Assembly (NCBI GenBank): GCA_017694755.1
Contig: JADIMO010000006.1
Location: 1-38,383 of the forward strand
DNA: 38,383 nucleotides
Direction: 5' to 3'
Source: Candidatus Cryptobacteroides merdavium
GTDB taxonomy: Bacteria; Bacteroidota; Bacteroidia; Bacteroidales; UBA932
In this document: positions 23,843 to 30,824 of the stretch, one piece after another
Layout: every line of letters begins with the position of its first letter
Numbering within the stretch: the first letter of the stretch is position 1
Notes under the pieces: generated by a model
The model's input: only the letters and a program-made list of their open reading frames with translations
What the model was told of the DNA's origin: nothing
Database searches by the model: none
Translations under genes and position numbers: made by a program

Positions 23843-26359
23843 ATGCCAGGAAAAAGATACATATCCGTCATTCTTCCGCTCAAGCTCGGGTGGGAGCCTT
23901 GCTACAGGTGCAAGGAGGATGAGATGCCGTCCGTCGGGGACAGGGTTCGGGTCGCATTCGCCGGAAACGGGAAAGGCAGGGAATATATCGGCATAGTGAG
24001 CGGGACTGATATCGAGCCTGAGATAGCAGAAGACAGGATAAAGGATATAGTCGGCATCGAACAAGGGCTGGTCCGCATATCTGAGCAGGAAATCGCCCTG
24101 TGGAGAACAGTAGCCGACTATTATATGTGCAGCATCGGGGAAGTCTACAAGGCAGCATATCCGGCACAGAAAATACAGGGTGAGGAAGTGCAGGCAAGGA
24201 TGGAGGCGAGGGCGCAGAAAAAGACGGAGCAGGAAGAAGCCAAGAGGAAAAGAGAGGAAGAAAAAAGGGAAAGGGAGAAAGCCAGAGAAGAAGAGAAAAT
24301 ACAGAAGAAGAGGGAAAGGCTTGAAAAAACTGAAGAAAGACTCTCAAAGGCAAAGGAAAAACTTTCCAAGGCCCAAAAGGACAGTGTCCGGGACAGGCTG
24401 ACAGCTGAAATTCATGAACTGGAAAAGGCAGCCGCAGAAATTGCGGAAAGCCTGAAAACGCTGACTGGAAATGCCTCTGCAGGAAACACGGAAGCAGAAA
24501 ACACAGAGGCCACGGCCAGCAGCATCACAGAAGGCACATCATATCCGGACATACAGGCAATGATCGGCAGGATATCCACTGACAACGGCATCGGGCCAGT
24601 GACAACCTCCGGCATACAAATGGCAAACAGGGAATCCTCTGCTGACGGCGTGGGCTCTAAGGACCTCATTTCCGACGGCATAGTGCTGTCCGATGCACAG
24701 AATGCCGCATACATCAGCATAAAGGAAGCCTTCAGGAAAAGGCAGCCGGTCCTGCTGAAAGGTGTGACCGGAGCAGGAAAGACAGAAATATACATCAAAT
24801 TGGCCACTGACTGCCTCAACGCGGGAAAGAATGTACTCTACCTCGTGCCTGAAATAGCCCTGAGCCGGCAGCTGGAATACAGGCTTGAAAAGATTTTCAG
24901 GACAAGGCTAATGACTTTCCATTCAGGGGAAAGCCTCACGCAGAGACGGGAAACGGCTTCTGCTGTCCGCCAGGGACAGGGGACAGTATTGCTCGGGACA
25001 AGGTCGGCGCTCTTCCTTCCGCACCATGACCTCGGGCTGATAATTGTGGACGAGGAACATGACTCCTCCTACAAGCAGGACTCCCCCGCCCCGAGATACA
25101 ACGGCAGGGACACTGCGGTGATGCTCGCCGGAATACACGGATGCAGCATCCTGCTCGGCTCAGCCACCCCGTCCCTTGAATCCATGCACAACTGTGACAC
25201 CGGGAAATATGCCCTTGTAAACCTCGATGTGCGGTACCACGCATCGGAAGATGCTGACATAGAGATAATAGACACCATCGCCGAAAGGAAGAAAAGGGGG
25301 ATGAAAGGCTCCTTTTCGATAAAGCTGATAGAGCATATAAATGAAACTCTTTCTAAAGGAGGGCAGGTGATGCTGTTCAGGGCCAGGCGGTCCTTCTCCC
25401 CGGCAATGCAATGCACAAGCTGCGGCCACATCCCGAAATGCCCGCACTGCAACGCAAGCCTGAGCTGGCACAAAAGCCGCCGCAGCGGACAGGAAACTTC
25501 CGGCACGGCGGAAAATGAAGATATGATGCCTGAAGGTGCAGCTGCAGGAGGCAGGCTTGTATGCCACCTGTGCGGATACAGCAGGCCGTTTTCAGAAAAA
25601 TGTCCGGAATGCGGAGGCGAACTTCGCGGTCTGGGGGCAGGGACGCAGAAAGTGGAGGAAGAGGCGGCTGCCCTCTTTCCCGGAGCACGCATAGCACGAC
25701 TGGACAGCGACACGGCCCGGAGCGCATCCTACGGCAAGGAAACCATCAGGGCCTTCGGAAGAGGCGAAATCGACATCCTGATAGGCACGCAGATGGTCAC
25801 GAAAGGATTTGACTTCCCCAACCTTTCGCTCGTGGCAGTGCTGCAGGCCGACACCCTCATGAGCGTGCAGGACTTCCGGGCGGACGAAAAGGCCGCCCAG
25901 CTGCTGGAACAGTTCATGGGAAGATGCGGCAGACGTGGAGCCAAAGGGCTTTTCGTGGTGCAGACCTCCATGCCGGACCACCCTGTGTACAGCATAATCC
26001 GTGGCAGGATGACCGGGTCGGAGGGCTCCCTTCTGAACGAAAGAAAAGAGTTCGGCTTCCCTCCATACACAAGGCTCGTCAACATAGTCATCAGGGACAC
26101 CGATGAAATGAGGGCAGTCAGAATGGGGACCAAGCTCGCCGGCCTTCTCGAAAGCGGCACTCCCCCATACACGGTCACAGGTCCGTACATTCCTGCGGTC
26201 GACAAGGTCGCAGACAACCACATCCGCATCATAAGGCTGGGTCTGCGGAAGGACAGGCAGCTCGCAGCCGTCAAAAGGCACCTGATGAAAATGCTCTCCG
26301 AATTCATGCAGAAGGAAAAATACGAAACCCACATAGTCATCGATGTGGACCCGTCATAA
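23843..26359 (+). CDS. priA: Primosomal replication protein N' (PriA helicase)
   Basis: The 838-residue protein is the DNA helicase that restarts stalled forks. An N-terminal 3'-DNA-binding domain (1-105) precedes a long linker. The helicase core has Walker A GVTGAGKTEIY (307-317), a DEEH Walker B in IIVDEEHDSSYKQ, and GSATPSLES. Eight cysteines in CTSCGH, CPHC, CHLC and CPEC form the two zinc sites, with about 24 extra residues inserted between the pairs. The linker at 111-278 is unusual: a Lys/Glu/Arg-rich coiled coil (about 112-205) and a low-complexity tail stand where the winged-helix domain normally is. A -7-like TATCTTCG (23829-23836) just before the ATG suggests a nearly leaderless mRNA. 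Confidence 0.95.
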   Translation: MPGKRYISVILPLKLGWEPCYRCKEDEMPSVGDRVRVAFAGNGKGREYIGIVSGTDIEPEIAEDRIKDIVGIEQGLVRISEQEIALWRTVADYYMCSIGEVYKAAYPAQKIQGEEVQARMEARAQKKTEQEEAKRKREEEKREREKAREEEKIQKKRERLEKTEERLSKAKEKLSKAQKDSVRDRLTAEIHELEKAAAEIAESLKTLTGNASAGNTEAENTEATASSITEGTSYPDIQAMIGRISTDNGIGPVTTSGIQMANRESSADGVGSKDLISDGIVLSDAQNAAYISIKEAFRKRQPVLLKGVTGAGKTEIYIKLATDCLNAGKNVLYLVPEIALSRQLEYRLEKIFRTRLMTFHSGESLTQRRETASAVRQGQGTVLLGTRSALFLPHHDLGLIIVDEEHDSSYKQDSPAPRYNGRDTAVMLAGIHGCSILLGSATPSLESMHNCDTGKYALVNLDVRYHASEDADIEIIDTIAERKKRGMKGSFSIKLIEHINETLSKGGQVMLFRARRSFSPAMQCTSCGHIPKCPHCNASLSWHKSRRSGQETSGTAENEDMMPEGAAAGGRLVCHLCGYSRPFSEKCPECGGELRGLGAGTQKVEEEAAALFPGARIARLDSDTARSASYGKETIRAFGRGEIDILIGTQMVTKGFDFPNLSLVAVLQADTLMSVQDFRADEKAAQLLEQFMGRCGRRGAKGLFVVQTSMPDHPVYSIIRGRMTGSEGSLLNERKEFGFPPYTRLVNIVIRDTDEMRAVRMGTKLAGLLESGTPPYTVTGPYIPAVDKVADNHIRIIRLGLRKDRQLAAVKRHLMKMLSEFMQKEKYETHIVIDVDPS

Positions 26360-26371
26360 TAAAAATATCAG

Positions 26372-26379
26372 TATCTTTG
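26372..26379 (+). promoter_or_regulatory. Putative -7 box of the HsdR-N-like gene
   Basis: TATCTTTG fits TAnnTTTG, 18 bases before the ATG. No -33 TTTG was found. Confidence 0.4.
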
Positions 26380-26397
26380 TAGGTTGAAAAAGTGATT

Positions 26398-26871
26398 ATG
26401 GACGGAACGGCATCCAGAAATACGATATGGGATCCGCTCAGGAAGAAGGAAGTGGCCCTCACGCCGGAAGAACATGTGCGGCAATGGTTCATCGGACAGC
26501 TGCACGGCCGGATGCAGGTACCTCTGCACATGATGATGAGCGAAACATCCTTCAAGCTCGGCTCCAAGGTGTTCAGGGCAGACATCCTCATATACGGAAG
26601 GTCGGCAAGGCCGCTCGCCGTGGTGGAATGCAAAAGACCGGAAACGGAACTGGACAGAAAGGTGCTGGACCAGACGATAAGATACAACATGGTCCTGGAT
26701 GTCAGCTACATAATCATCACCAACGGGAACAGGACCATCATCTGCCGCAAGACCGGCGGGAGCGGGACAGACACTGAAACCGACCCGACGACAGCAGGAT
26801 ATGAATTTCTGGACCATGCCCCCACCTACGGAGAAATGCTCCGTGAAGACGCACTGCCTGACGGCAAATGA
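26398..26871 (+). CDS. HsdR N-terminal-like PD-(D/E)XK domain protein
   Basis: The start is the ATG at 26398; a GTG two codons earlier is less likely. The 157-residue protein is a stand-alone domain resembling the N-terminal nuclease domain of type I restriction HsdR subunits (HSDR_N_2). The conserved pieces are Glu25 in TPEEHVRQW, Asp62 in FRADILIY and the Glu77-x-Lys79 pair in AVVECKRP, giving a full D-ExK catalytic set, plus QTIRYN and YIIITNG. No hsdM, hsdS or helicase gene is nearby, so it is not part of a recognisable restriction system. It sits between priA and cca, which suggests a housekeeping role in DNA or RNA processing. Function unknown. Confidence 0.85.
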   Translation: MDGTASRNTIWDPLRKKEVALTPEEHVRQWFIGQLHGRMQVPLHMMMSETSFKLGSKVFRADILIYGRSARPLAVVECKRPETELDRKVLDQTIRYNMVLDVSYIIITNGNRTIICRKTGGSGTDTETDPTTAGYEFLDHAPTYGEMLREDALPDGK

Positions 26872-26898
26872 TGACATCAGACGGAAAAACATACTGAA

Positions 26899-28416
26899 AT
26901 GACGATCACACAAGGATTTCTCGACCACAAGATATTTTCAATCATATCGGACATAGCGGAGCAGAAAGGCGTAAGGGCCTTCGTGATAGGAGGCTATGTA
27001 CGCGACTGCTTCCTGGGATGCCCGAGCAAGGACATTGACATAGTGGTGGAAGGCAGCGGCATCGGTCTTGCCGAAGCCGTAGGCGAGGCCGTACACAGCA
27101 ATGTGTCCGTTTTCAAGAACTTCGGCACAGCAATGCTGCGTTACAAAGGCATTGAAGTGGAATTTGTGGGAGCAAGGAAAGAATCCTACAGGAAGGACTC
27201 CAGAAAGCCCATTGTGGAAAACGGGACCATCGAGGACGACCAGAAAAGAAGGGACTTCACCATCAATGCCATGGCATTCAGCCTCCAGAAAGAGGATTTC
27301 GGAGCACTGATAGATCCTTTCGGAGGAATAAAAGACCTTGCCGCAGGCATCATCCGCACCCCTCTTGACCCGGACACCACCTACAGCGACGATCCACTGC
27401 GCATGGTCAGGGCCATCAGATTCGCCACCAGGCTCACGACTCCGGAGCATGAATTCAGGATAGTGCCCAAATCCCTGGAATCCATCCGCAGGAACAGGGA
27501 CAGGATGAGCATCCTTTCTAAGGAAAGGATTACGGAAGAGCTCAACAAGATGCTCGTCTGCCGCAGGCCGTCCATAGGATTCAGGCTGATGGACGAAACC
27601 GGGCTGCTGGATTTCATCCTGCCGCAGCTGCTGTCCCTGAAAAGTGCGGATGAAAAGGGGCACAAGGAGAACTTCTCTCATACCCTCGAAGTGGTGGACA
27701 ATCTGGCGGAGCTTGAAACCGCCCTCATTGCCGAAGGAAAGCTGACAGACCGGTACTTCGAAGACAACGAAGAGAAGGAGAAGGTCAGGACCGAGCCATA
27801 TCTCTGGCTCAGATGGGCCGCCCTGCTCCATGACATAGGCAAGCCTGCCACAAAGAGATACGACCCTCAGGCAGGATGGACCTTCCACGGACACGAGGTG
27901 GTCGGGGCAAGGATGGTACCGAAGATTTTCCAGGCCATGAAGATGCCTCTGAACGAGAAGATGAAATATGTCCAGAAGCTTGTCAGCCTCCATCTCAGGC
28001 CGATAGCCCTTGTCACGGAAGAAGTCACCGACTCCGCAGTGCGCAGGCTCCTGTTCGATGCCGGCAACGACATTGACGACCTCATGGTGCTGTGCCGGGC
28101 TGACATCACCTCCAAGAATCCGAAGAAAGTCGAAAGGCTGAAGCATAATTTCGACATCGTGATGCAGAAATTCGCCGAAGTCGAGGCAAAGGACGCCATC
28201 AGGAACTTCAAGAACCCGATAAGGGGCGAATATATAATGGCGACATTCGGCATCCCTCCGGGAAGACCGATAGGCATTCTGCAGGAACATGTCAAGAACG
28301 CCATCCTTGACGGCCTGATAGAGAATGACTTCGAAGCCGCCGACAGGCTCATGAGGGCCAAGGCCGCAGAAATGGGACTTGTCCCCGTCACAAAGGACAC
28401 TGAATGGACCTTATAG
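26899..28416 (+). CDS. cca: HD-domain CCA tRNA nucleotidyltransferase
   Basis: The 505-residue enzyme adds or repairs the 3'-CCA of tRNAs. The nucleotidyltransferase domain has GGYVRDCFLG (31-40) and the catalytic DxD at Asp45/Asp47 in SKDIDIVV. RRDFTINAMAF and DPLRMVRAIRFATRL follow, and the HD domain has His311/Asp312 in LLHDIGKPATK. The C-terminal GIPPGRPIGILQEHVKNAILDG is typical of this bacterial branch. The window's tRNA-Gln lacks an encoded CCA, consistent with need for the enzyme. It overlaps the next gene by 13 bases. Confidence 0.95.
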   Translation: MTITQGFLDHKIFSIISDIAEQKGVRAFVIGGYVRDCFLGCPSKDIDIVVEGSGIGLAEAVGEAVHSNVSVFKNFGTAMLRYKGIEVEFVGARKESYRKDSRKPIVENGTIEDDQKRRDFTINAMAFSLQKEDFGALIDPFGGIKDLAAGIIRTPLDPDTTYSDDPLRMVRAIRFATRLTTPEHEFRIVPKSLESIRRNRDRMSILSKERITEELNKMLVCRRPSIGFRLMDETGLLDFILPQLLSLKSADEKGHKENFSHTLEVVDNLAELETALIAEGKLTDRYFEDNEEKEKVRTEPYLWLRWAALLHDIGKPATKRYDPQAGWTFHGHEVVGARMVPKIFQAMKMPLNEKMKYVQKLVSLHLRPIALVTEEVTDSAVRRLLFDAGNDIDDLMVLCRADITSKNPKKVERLKHNFDIVMQKFAEVEAKDAIRNFKNPIRGEYIMATFGIPPGRPIGILQEHVKNAILDGLIENDFEAADRLMRAKAAEMGLVPVTKDTEWTL

Positions 28417-29558
28417 ACAAATACATAAGATATGTCGGCCAGATAAGGAGATATTCCGGAAAGACCGTCAGGACATACACCGATGTCCTGAATGAATTCG
28501 TGACCTACGCTTTCCGAGACGAAAAGGAAGCGGCAGGAAAGGCGGCCTGGCAGAATACAGCCGGGAACAGGATTGCAAGGGAAGATGCCAAGCCCGCATC
28601 CGGTACGGAAAAAACTGATTCTGAAATATTGGAAATCCTGAATCCGGGCATGATCCGCAGCTATGAAGTCCACCTGATGAACGGAAGAAAGCTGATACCC
28701 AGGACAGTAAACCTCCATCTCTCGGTCCTCAGCGGCTTCTGCCGTTTCCTGATGAAGGAAGGGCTGCTCAACTCCAATCCGGTCAGGACAGTGGCCCGTC
28801 CCAAGGTCCCCAAACGGCTTCCCACAGTGTACAGGGAGTCCGCAATGGAAAAATATCTGAAAGACACGGACATTTTTGCAGCCTGCGACATCCGCACTCC
28901 CCCGGAGCAATTCATGGAACAATACAGGTCCTCCCGCAGACGCGGCTACAGGCCCGAATCGGACAGCCTGTGGCTCAAGATGTCCTGTCTTTCCGATGAC
29001 ATCTCGAAATTCTCCCGATGGCTATATGAAAAGAAGCTCGGCAGGGTCATGCTTTTGACCCTGTACTCGACAGGAATGAGGCGCTCGGAACTCGTGTCGC
29101 TGCATGCCGGGGACATTGACCTGGACAGGAAAAATGTCAAGGTACGGGGCAAGGGAGATAAAATGAGAGAAATTCCGCTCACATCTTCATTATGTGAAGA
29201 AATTTCACTATATTTACAAGCAGTTGAGATGATTTGTGGAGAAAAAGACCCTCAACGGCCGCTTTTTGTCACTTTCAGAGGACGCGGAGTCTATCCTGAA
29301 TATGTCGACAGAGCCATACGGGCCGAACTGGAGGGCGCAGAAGGATTCACCGGGAAGAAGTCGCCTCATGTGCTCAGGCACACGCTGGCAACGGAACTGC
29401 TCGACAGGGGTGCGGACCTGTTCTCGATAAAGGAACTTCTCGGACATTCCTCCCTTGCAGCCACCCAGGTCTACACCCACAATTCCATCGAAAAACTGCA
29501 GAAAGTATATCAAACCGCCCATCCAAGGGCTAAAAATGGAGGTAAAAATGGAGATTAG
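28404..29558 (+). CDS. XerC/XerD-like tyrosine recombinase
   Basis: The 384-residue protein has the SAM-like N-terminal core-binding domain and a tyrosine recombinase catalytic domain. The active-site residues are present: Arg226 in STGMRRSELVSL, a Lys in the GKGDKMREIPL hairpin, His322 and Arg325 in PHVLRHTLAT, a His in LLGHSSL and nucleophile Tyr357 in QVYTHNS. This fits chromosome dimer resolution by Xer enzymes. It is about 85 residues longer than usual because of two extra segments, at about 37-72 and 157-210. Overlap with cca on one side and hpf on the other argues for a resident housekeeping gene rather than a mobile integrase. Confidence 0.9.
   Translation: MDLIDKYIRYVGQIRRYSGKTVRTYTDVLNEFVTYAFRDEKEAAGKAAWQNTAGNRIAREDAKPASGTEKTDSEILEILNPGMIRSYEVHLMNGRKLIPRTVNLHLSVLSGFCRFLMKEGLLNSNPVRTVARPKVPKRLPTVYRESAMEKYLKDTDIFAACDIRTPPEQFMEQYRSSRRRGYRPESDSLWLKMSCLSDDISKFSRWLYEKKLGRVMLLTLYSTGMRRSELVSLHAGDIDLDRKNVKVRGKGDKMREIPLTSSLCEEISLYLQAVEMICGEKDPQRPLFVTFRGRGVYPEYVDRAIRAELEGAEGFTGKKSPHVLRHTLATELLDRGADLFSIKELLGHSSLAATQVYTHNSIEKLQKVYQTAHPRAKNGGKNGD
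29538..29542 (+). promoter_or_regulatory. Ribosome-binding site of hpf
   Basis: GGAGG five bases before the ATG at 29548 is one of few clear Shine-Dalgarno sites in the window. It favours this start over the ATG at 29536, and lies inside the recombinase gene. Confidence 0.65.
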
Positions 29559-29838
29559 AGTACAATCCATCAAGTTTGATGCAGATCAGAAACTTCTGGA
29601 CTTCGCAGAAAAGAAACTTTCCAAACTTCCAAAGTTCCATGACGGGATCACAAGCGTGGAAGTGGCCATGTCCCTTCTCCCTGACCACCAGAACAAGAAT
29701 GTCAAGGTTCATGTGAGGATCCCGGGAAATGACCTCGTCATCGAAAGGAACGCCCGGACATTTGAAGATGCGATTGTCGACTGCGTGGACATCCTCAAGG
29801 ACAAACTCGTCAGAGCCAAGGAGAAGATGGCAAACTGA
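29548..29838 (+). CDS. hpf: Ribosome hibernation-promoting factor (HPF/RaiA family)
   Basis: The protein begins MEIRVQSIKFDADQKLLDFA and has 96 residues, the size of the short HPF/YfiA form. The S30AE fold is recognisable: the opening strand, helix EKKLSKLPKF, then VEVAMSLLPD, VKVHVRIPGNDLVIER and the helix EDAIVDCVDILKDKLVRAKEK. Such proteins bind the 30S A/P sites and inactivate ribosomes in stationary phase. The gene overlaps the recombinase gene by 11 bases and ends at a terminator. Confidence 0.92.
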   Translation: MEIRVQSIKFDADQKLLDFAEKKLSKLPKFHDGITSVEVAMSLLPDHQNKNVKVHVRIPGNDLVIERNARTFEDAIVDCVDILKDKLVRAKEKMAN

Positions 29839-29870
29839 TCCGCCGGAAACATACATACTACCATACATCG

Positions 29871-29894
29871 AAAGGCTGCCCTCGGGCAGCCTTT
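29871..29894 (+). terminator. Terminator after hpf
   Basis: AAAGGCTGCCC pairs with GGGCAGCCTTT across a 2-base loop; TTTATAG follows. It ends the cca-xer-hpf operon. Confidence 0.75.
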
Positions 29895-29911
29895 ATAGAA
29901 ATTCCTCCCCT

Positions 29912-30113
29912 ATGAAAATAAAACATTTCATCATTATAATAATCTTTTCACTGGTCCAGTTCATTGTTTCCCTATTTTTGGGGAACGACACCTGCACTAC
30001 ATTTTCTTTTGCACTATTATGCTGTTCCGCAGGCTGGCTGCCGGGAAATCACTCTTGCCACCATAATCATAGGCATCCCATTGATCTCATATCTGTTGCA
30101 CCATAAACGGTGA
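29912..30113 (+). pseudogene. Small two-helix membrane protein, apparently frameshifted
   Basis: From the ATG at 29912 the frame gives MKIKHFIIIIIFSLVQFIVS, a clear membrane helix, and then loses sense in a Cys/His-rich tail ending at 30106. One base over, from about 30020, another frame reads REITLATIIIGIPLISYLL and ends HHKR just before the stop at 30111-30113, a second clear membrane helix with a basic end. The distance from ATG to that stop is 202 bases, one more than a multiple of three, so one extra base would explain it. The intact product would be about 66 residues. A sequencing error, a real mutation or programmed frameshifting are all possible. I do not recognise the family. Confidence 0.5.
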
Positions 30114-30129
30114 CCGGCCATCAACCTGG

Positions 30130-30732
30130 TCATGGGATGAGCAGGTGGGTCATCTGGCTGATGATGGTGTCGCGCCAGGCGGGGGAAGGATCGTCGGGGC
30201 GGTCGGAGCCGAAGATGACGGAGCCGAGGTTACCGGAAAGATACGGAAAGAGAAGAAGGCCGTAGAAGGTGTTGAAGACGACCTTCAGAGGGACGGTCTT
30301 CAGGTGGCCTTTCTCCATTTCGGAGGAGATGTCATGGATGATCATGTTGCCGTATTCGGCGATGCCGAGTGCCCTTGCGGTGGAGAGAAGATGTTCGCGG
30401 TCGCGGCGGGTCTCGTTGAGAATGAATGACGGGAGATATGGATTTTCTGAAAATATCTTCATATAGGTGTCGACCACACGGCTGATCTTGTCCTCAAACG
30501 GGCTGTCGGACACAAGGATATCATGGACGGCTGGGACCACGGTCATGATGATATTCCCAAAGACGGCCTGGAACATCCTGTCCTTGGTCCGGAAATAATA
30601 ATGGAGGGCGGAGCGGTTCATCCCCGCTTCGGCGGCTATGTCGCTCATGCTGGTCTCGGCAAAACCCTTCTGTGTGAAAAGGCGCTGTGCAGCCTCTATT
30701 ATCCTGTGCTCCTGGTCAGTGTTTTCTGTCAT
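30130..30732 (-). CDS. TetR/AcrR-family transcriptional regulator
   Basis: The 200-residue protein has an N-terminal helix-turn-helix domain, RIIEAAQRLFTQKGFAETSM followed by SDIAAEAGMNRSALHYYFRTKD (first 45 or so residues after the opening), and an all-helical ligand domain. These usually are dimeric repressors released by a small molecule. It lies 92 bases downstream of the giant activase gene on the same strand, so it may be cotranscribed with it. The palindrome at 35181-35194 in the activase leader is a candidate operator. The ligand might be an acyl-CoA or fatty-acid-like compound, judged only from context. Confidence 0.92.
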   Translation of the reverse strand: MTENTDQEHRIIEAAQRLFTQKGFAETSMSDIAAEAGMNRSALHYYFRTKDRMFQAVFGNIIMTVVPAVHDILVSDSPFEDKISRVVDTYMKIFSENPYLPSFILNETRRDREHLLSTARALGIAEYGNMIIHDISSEMEKGHLKTVPLKVVFNTFYGLLLFPYLSGNLGSVIFGSDRPDDPSPAWRDTIISQMTHLLIP

Positions 30733-30824
30733 GGCTATATGTGATCATTCCGGGATTGCCCCGAAATCATTTTTCTTTATCAATGTCAATTCTGTGAATC
30801 TATAACACTCGCGGCACCCCCGTA

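Noticed and set aside
26398..26871. Part of a type I restriction-modification locus
   Set aside because: No methylase, specificity or motor subunit gene is present; only the N-terminal-like domain exists.
26938..28290. 450-residue open frame on the minus strand
   Set aside because: It lies fully antisense to cca, whose motifs are complete. The translation shows no domain and reflects codon bias of the opposite strand.
28404..29558. Possible mobile-element integrase
   Set aside because: It overlaps cca and hpf at its two ends in an operon-like array, and no att repeats or cargo genes flank it; a resident Xer enzyme is more likely.
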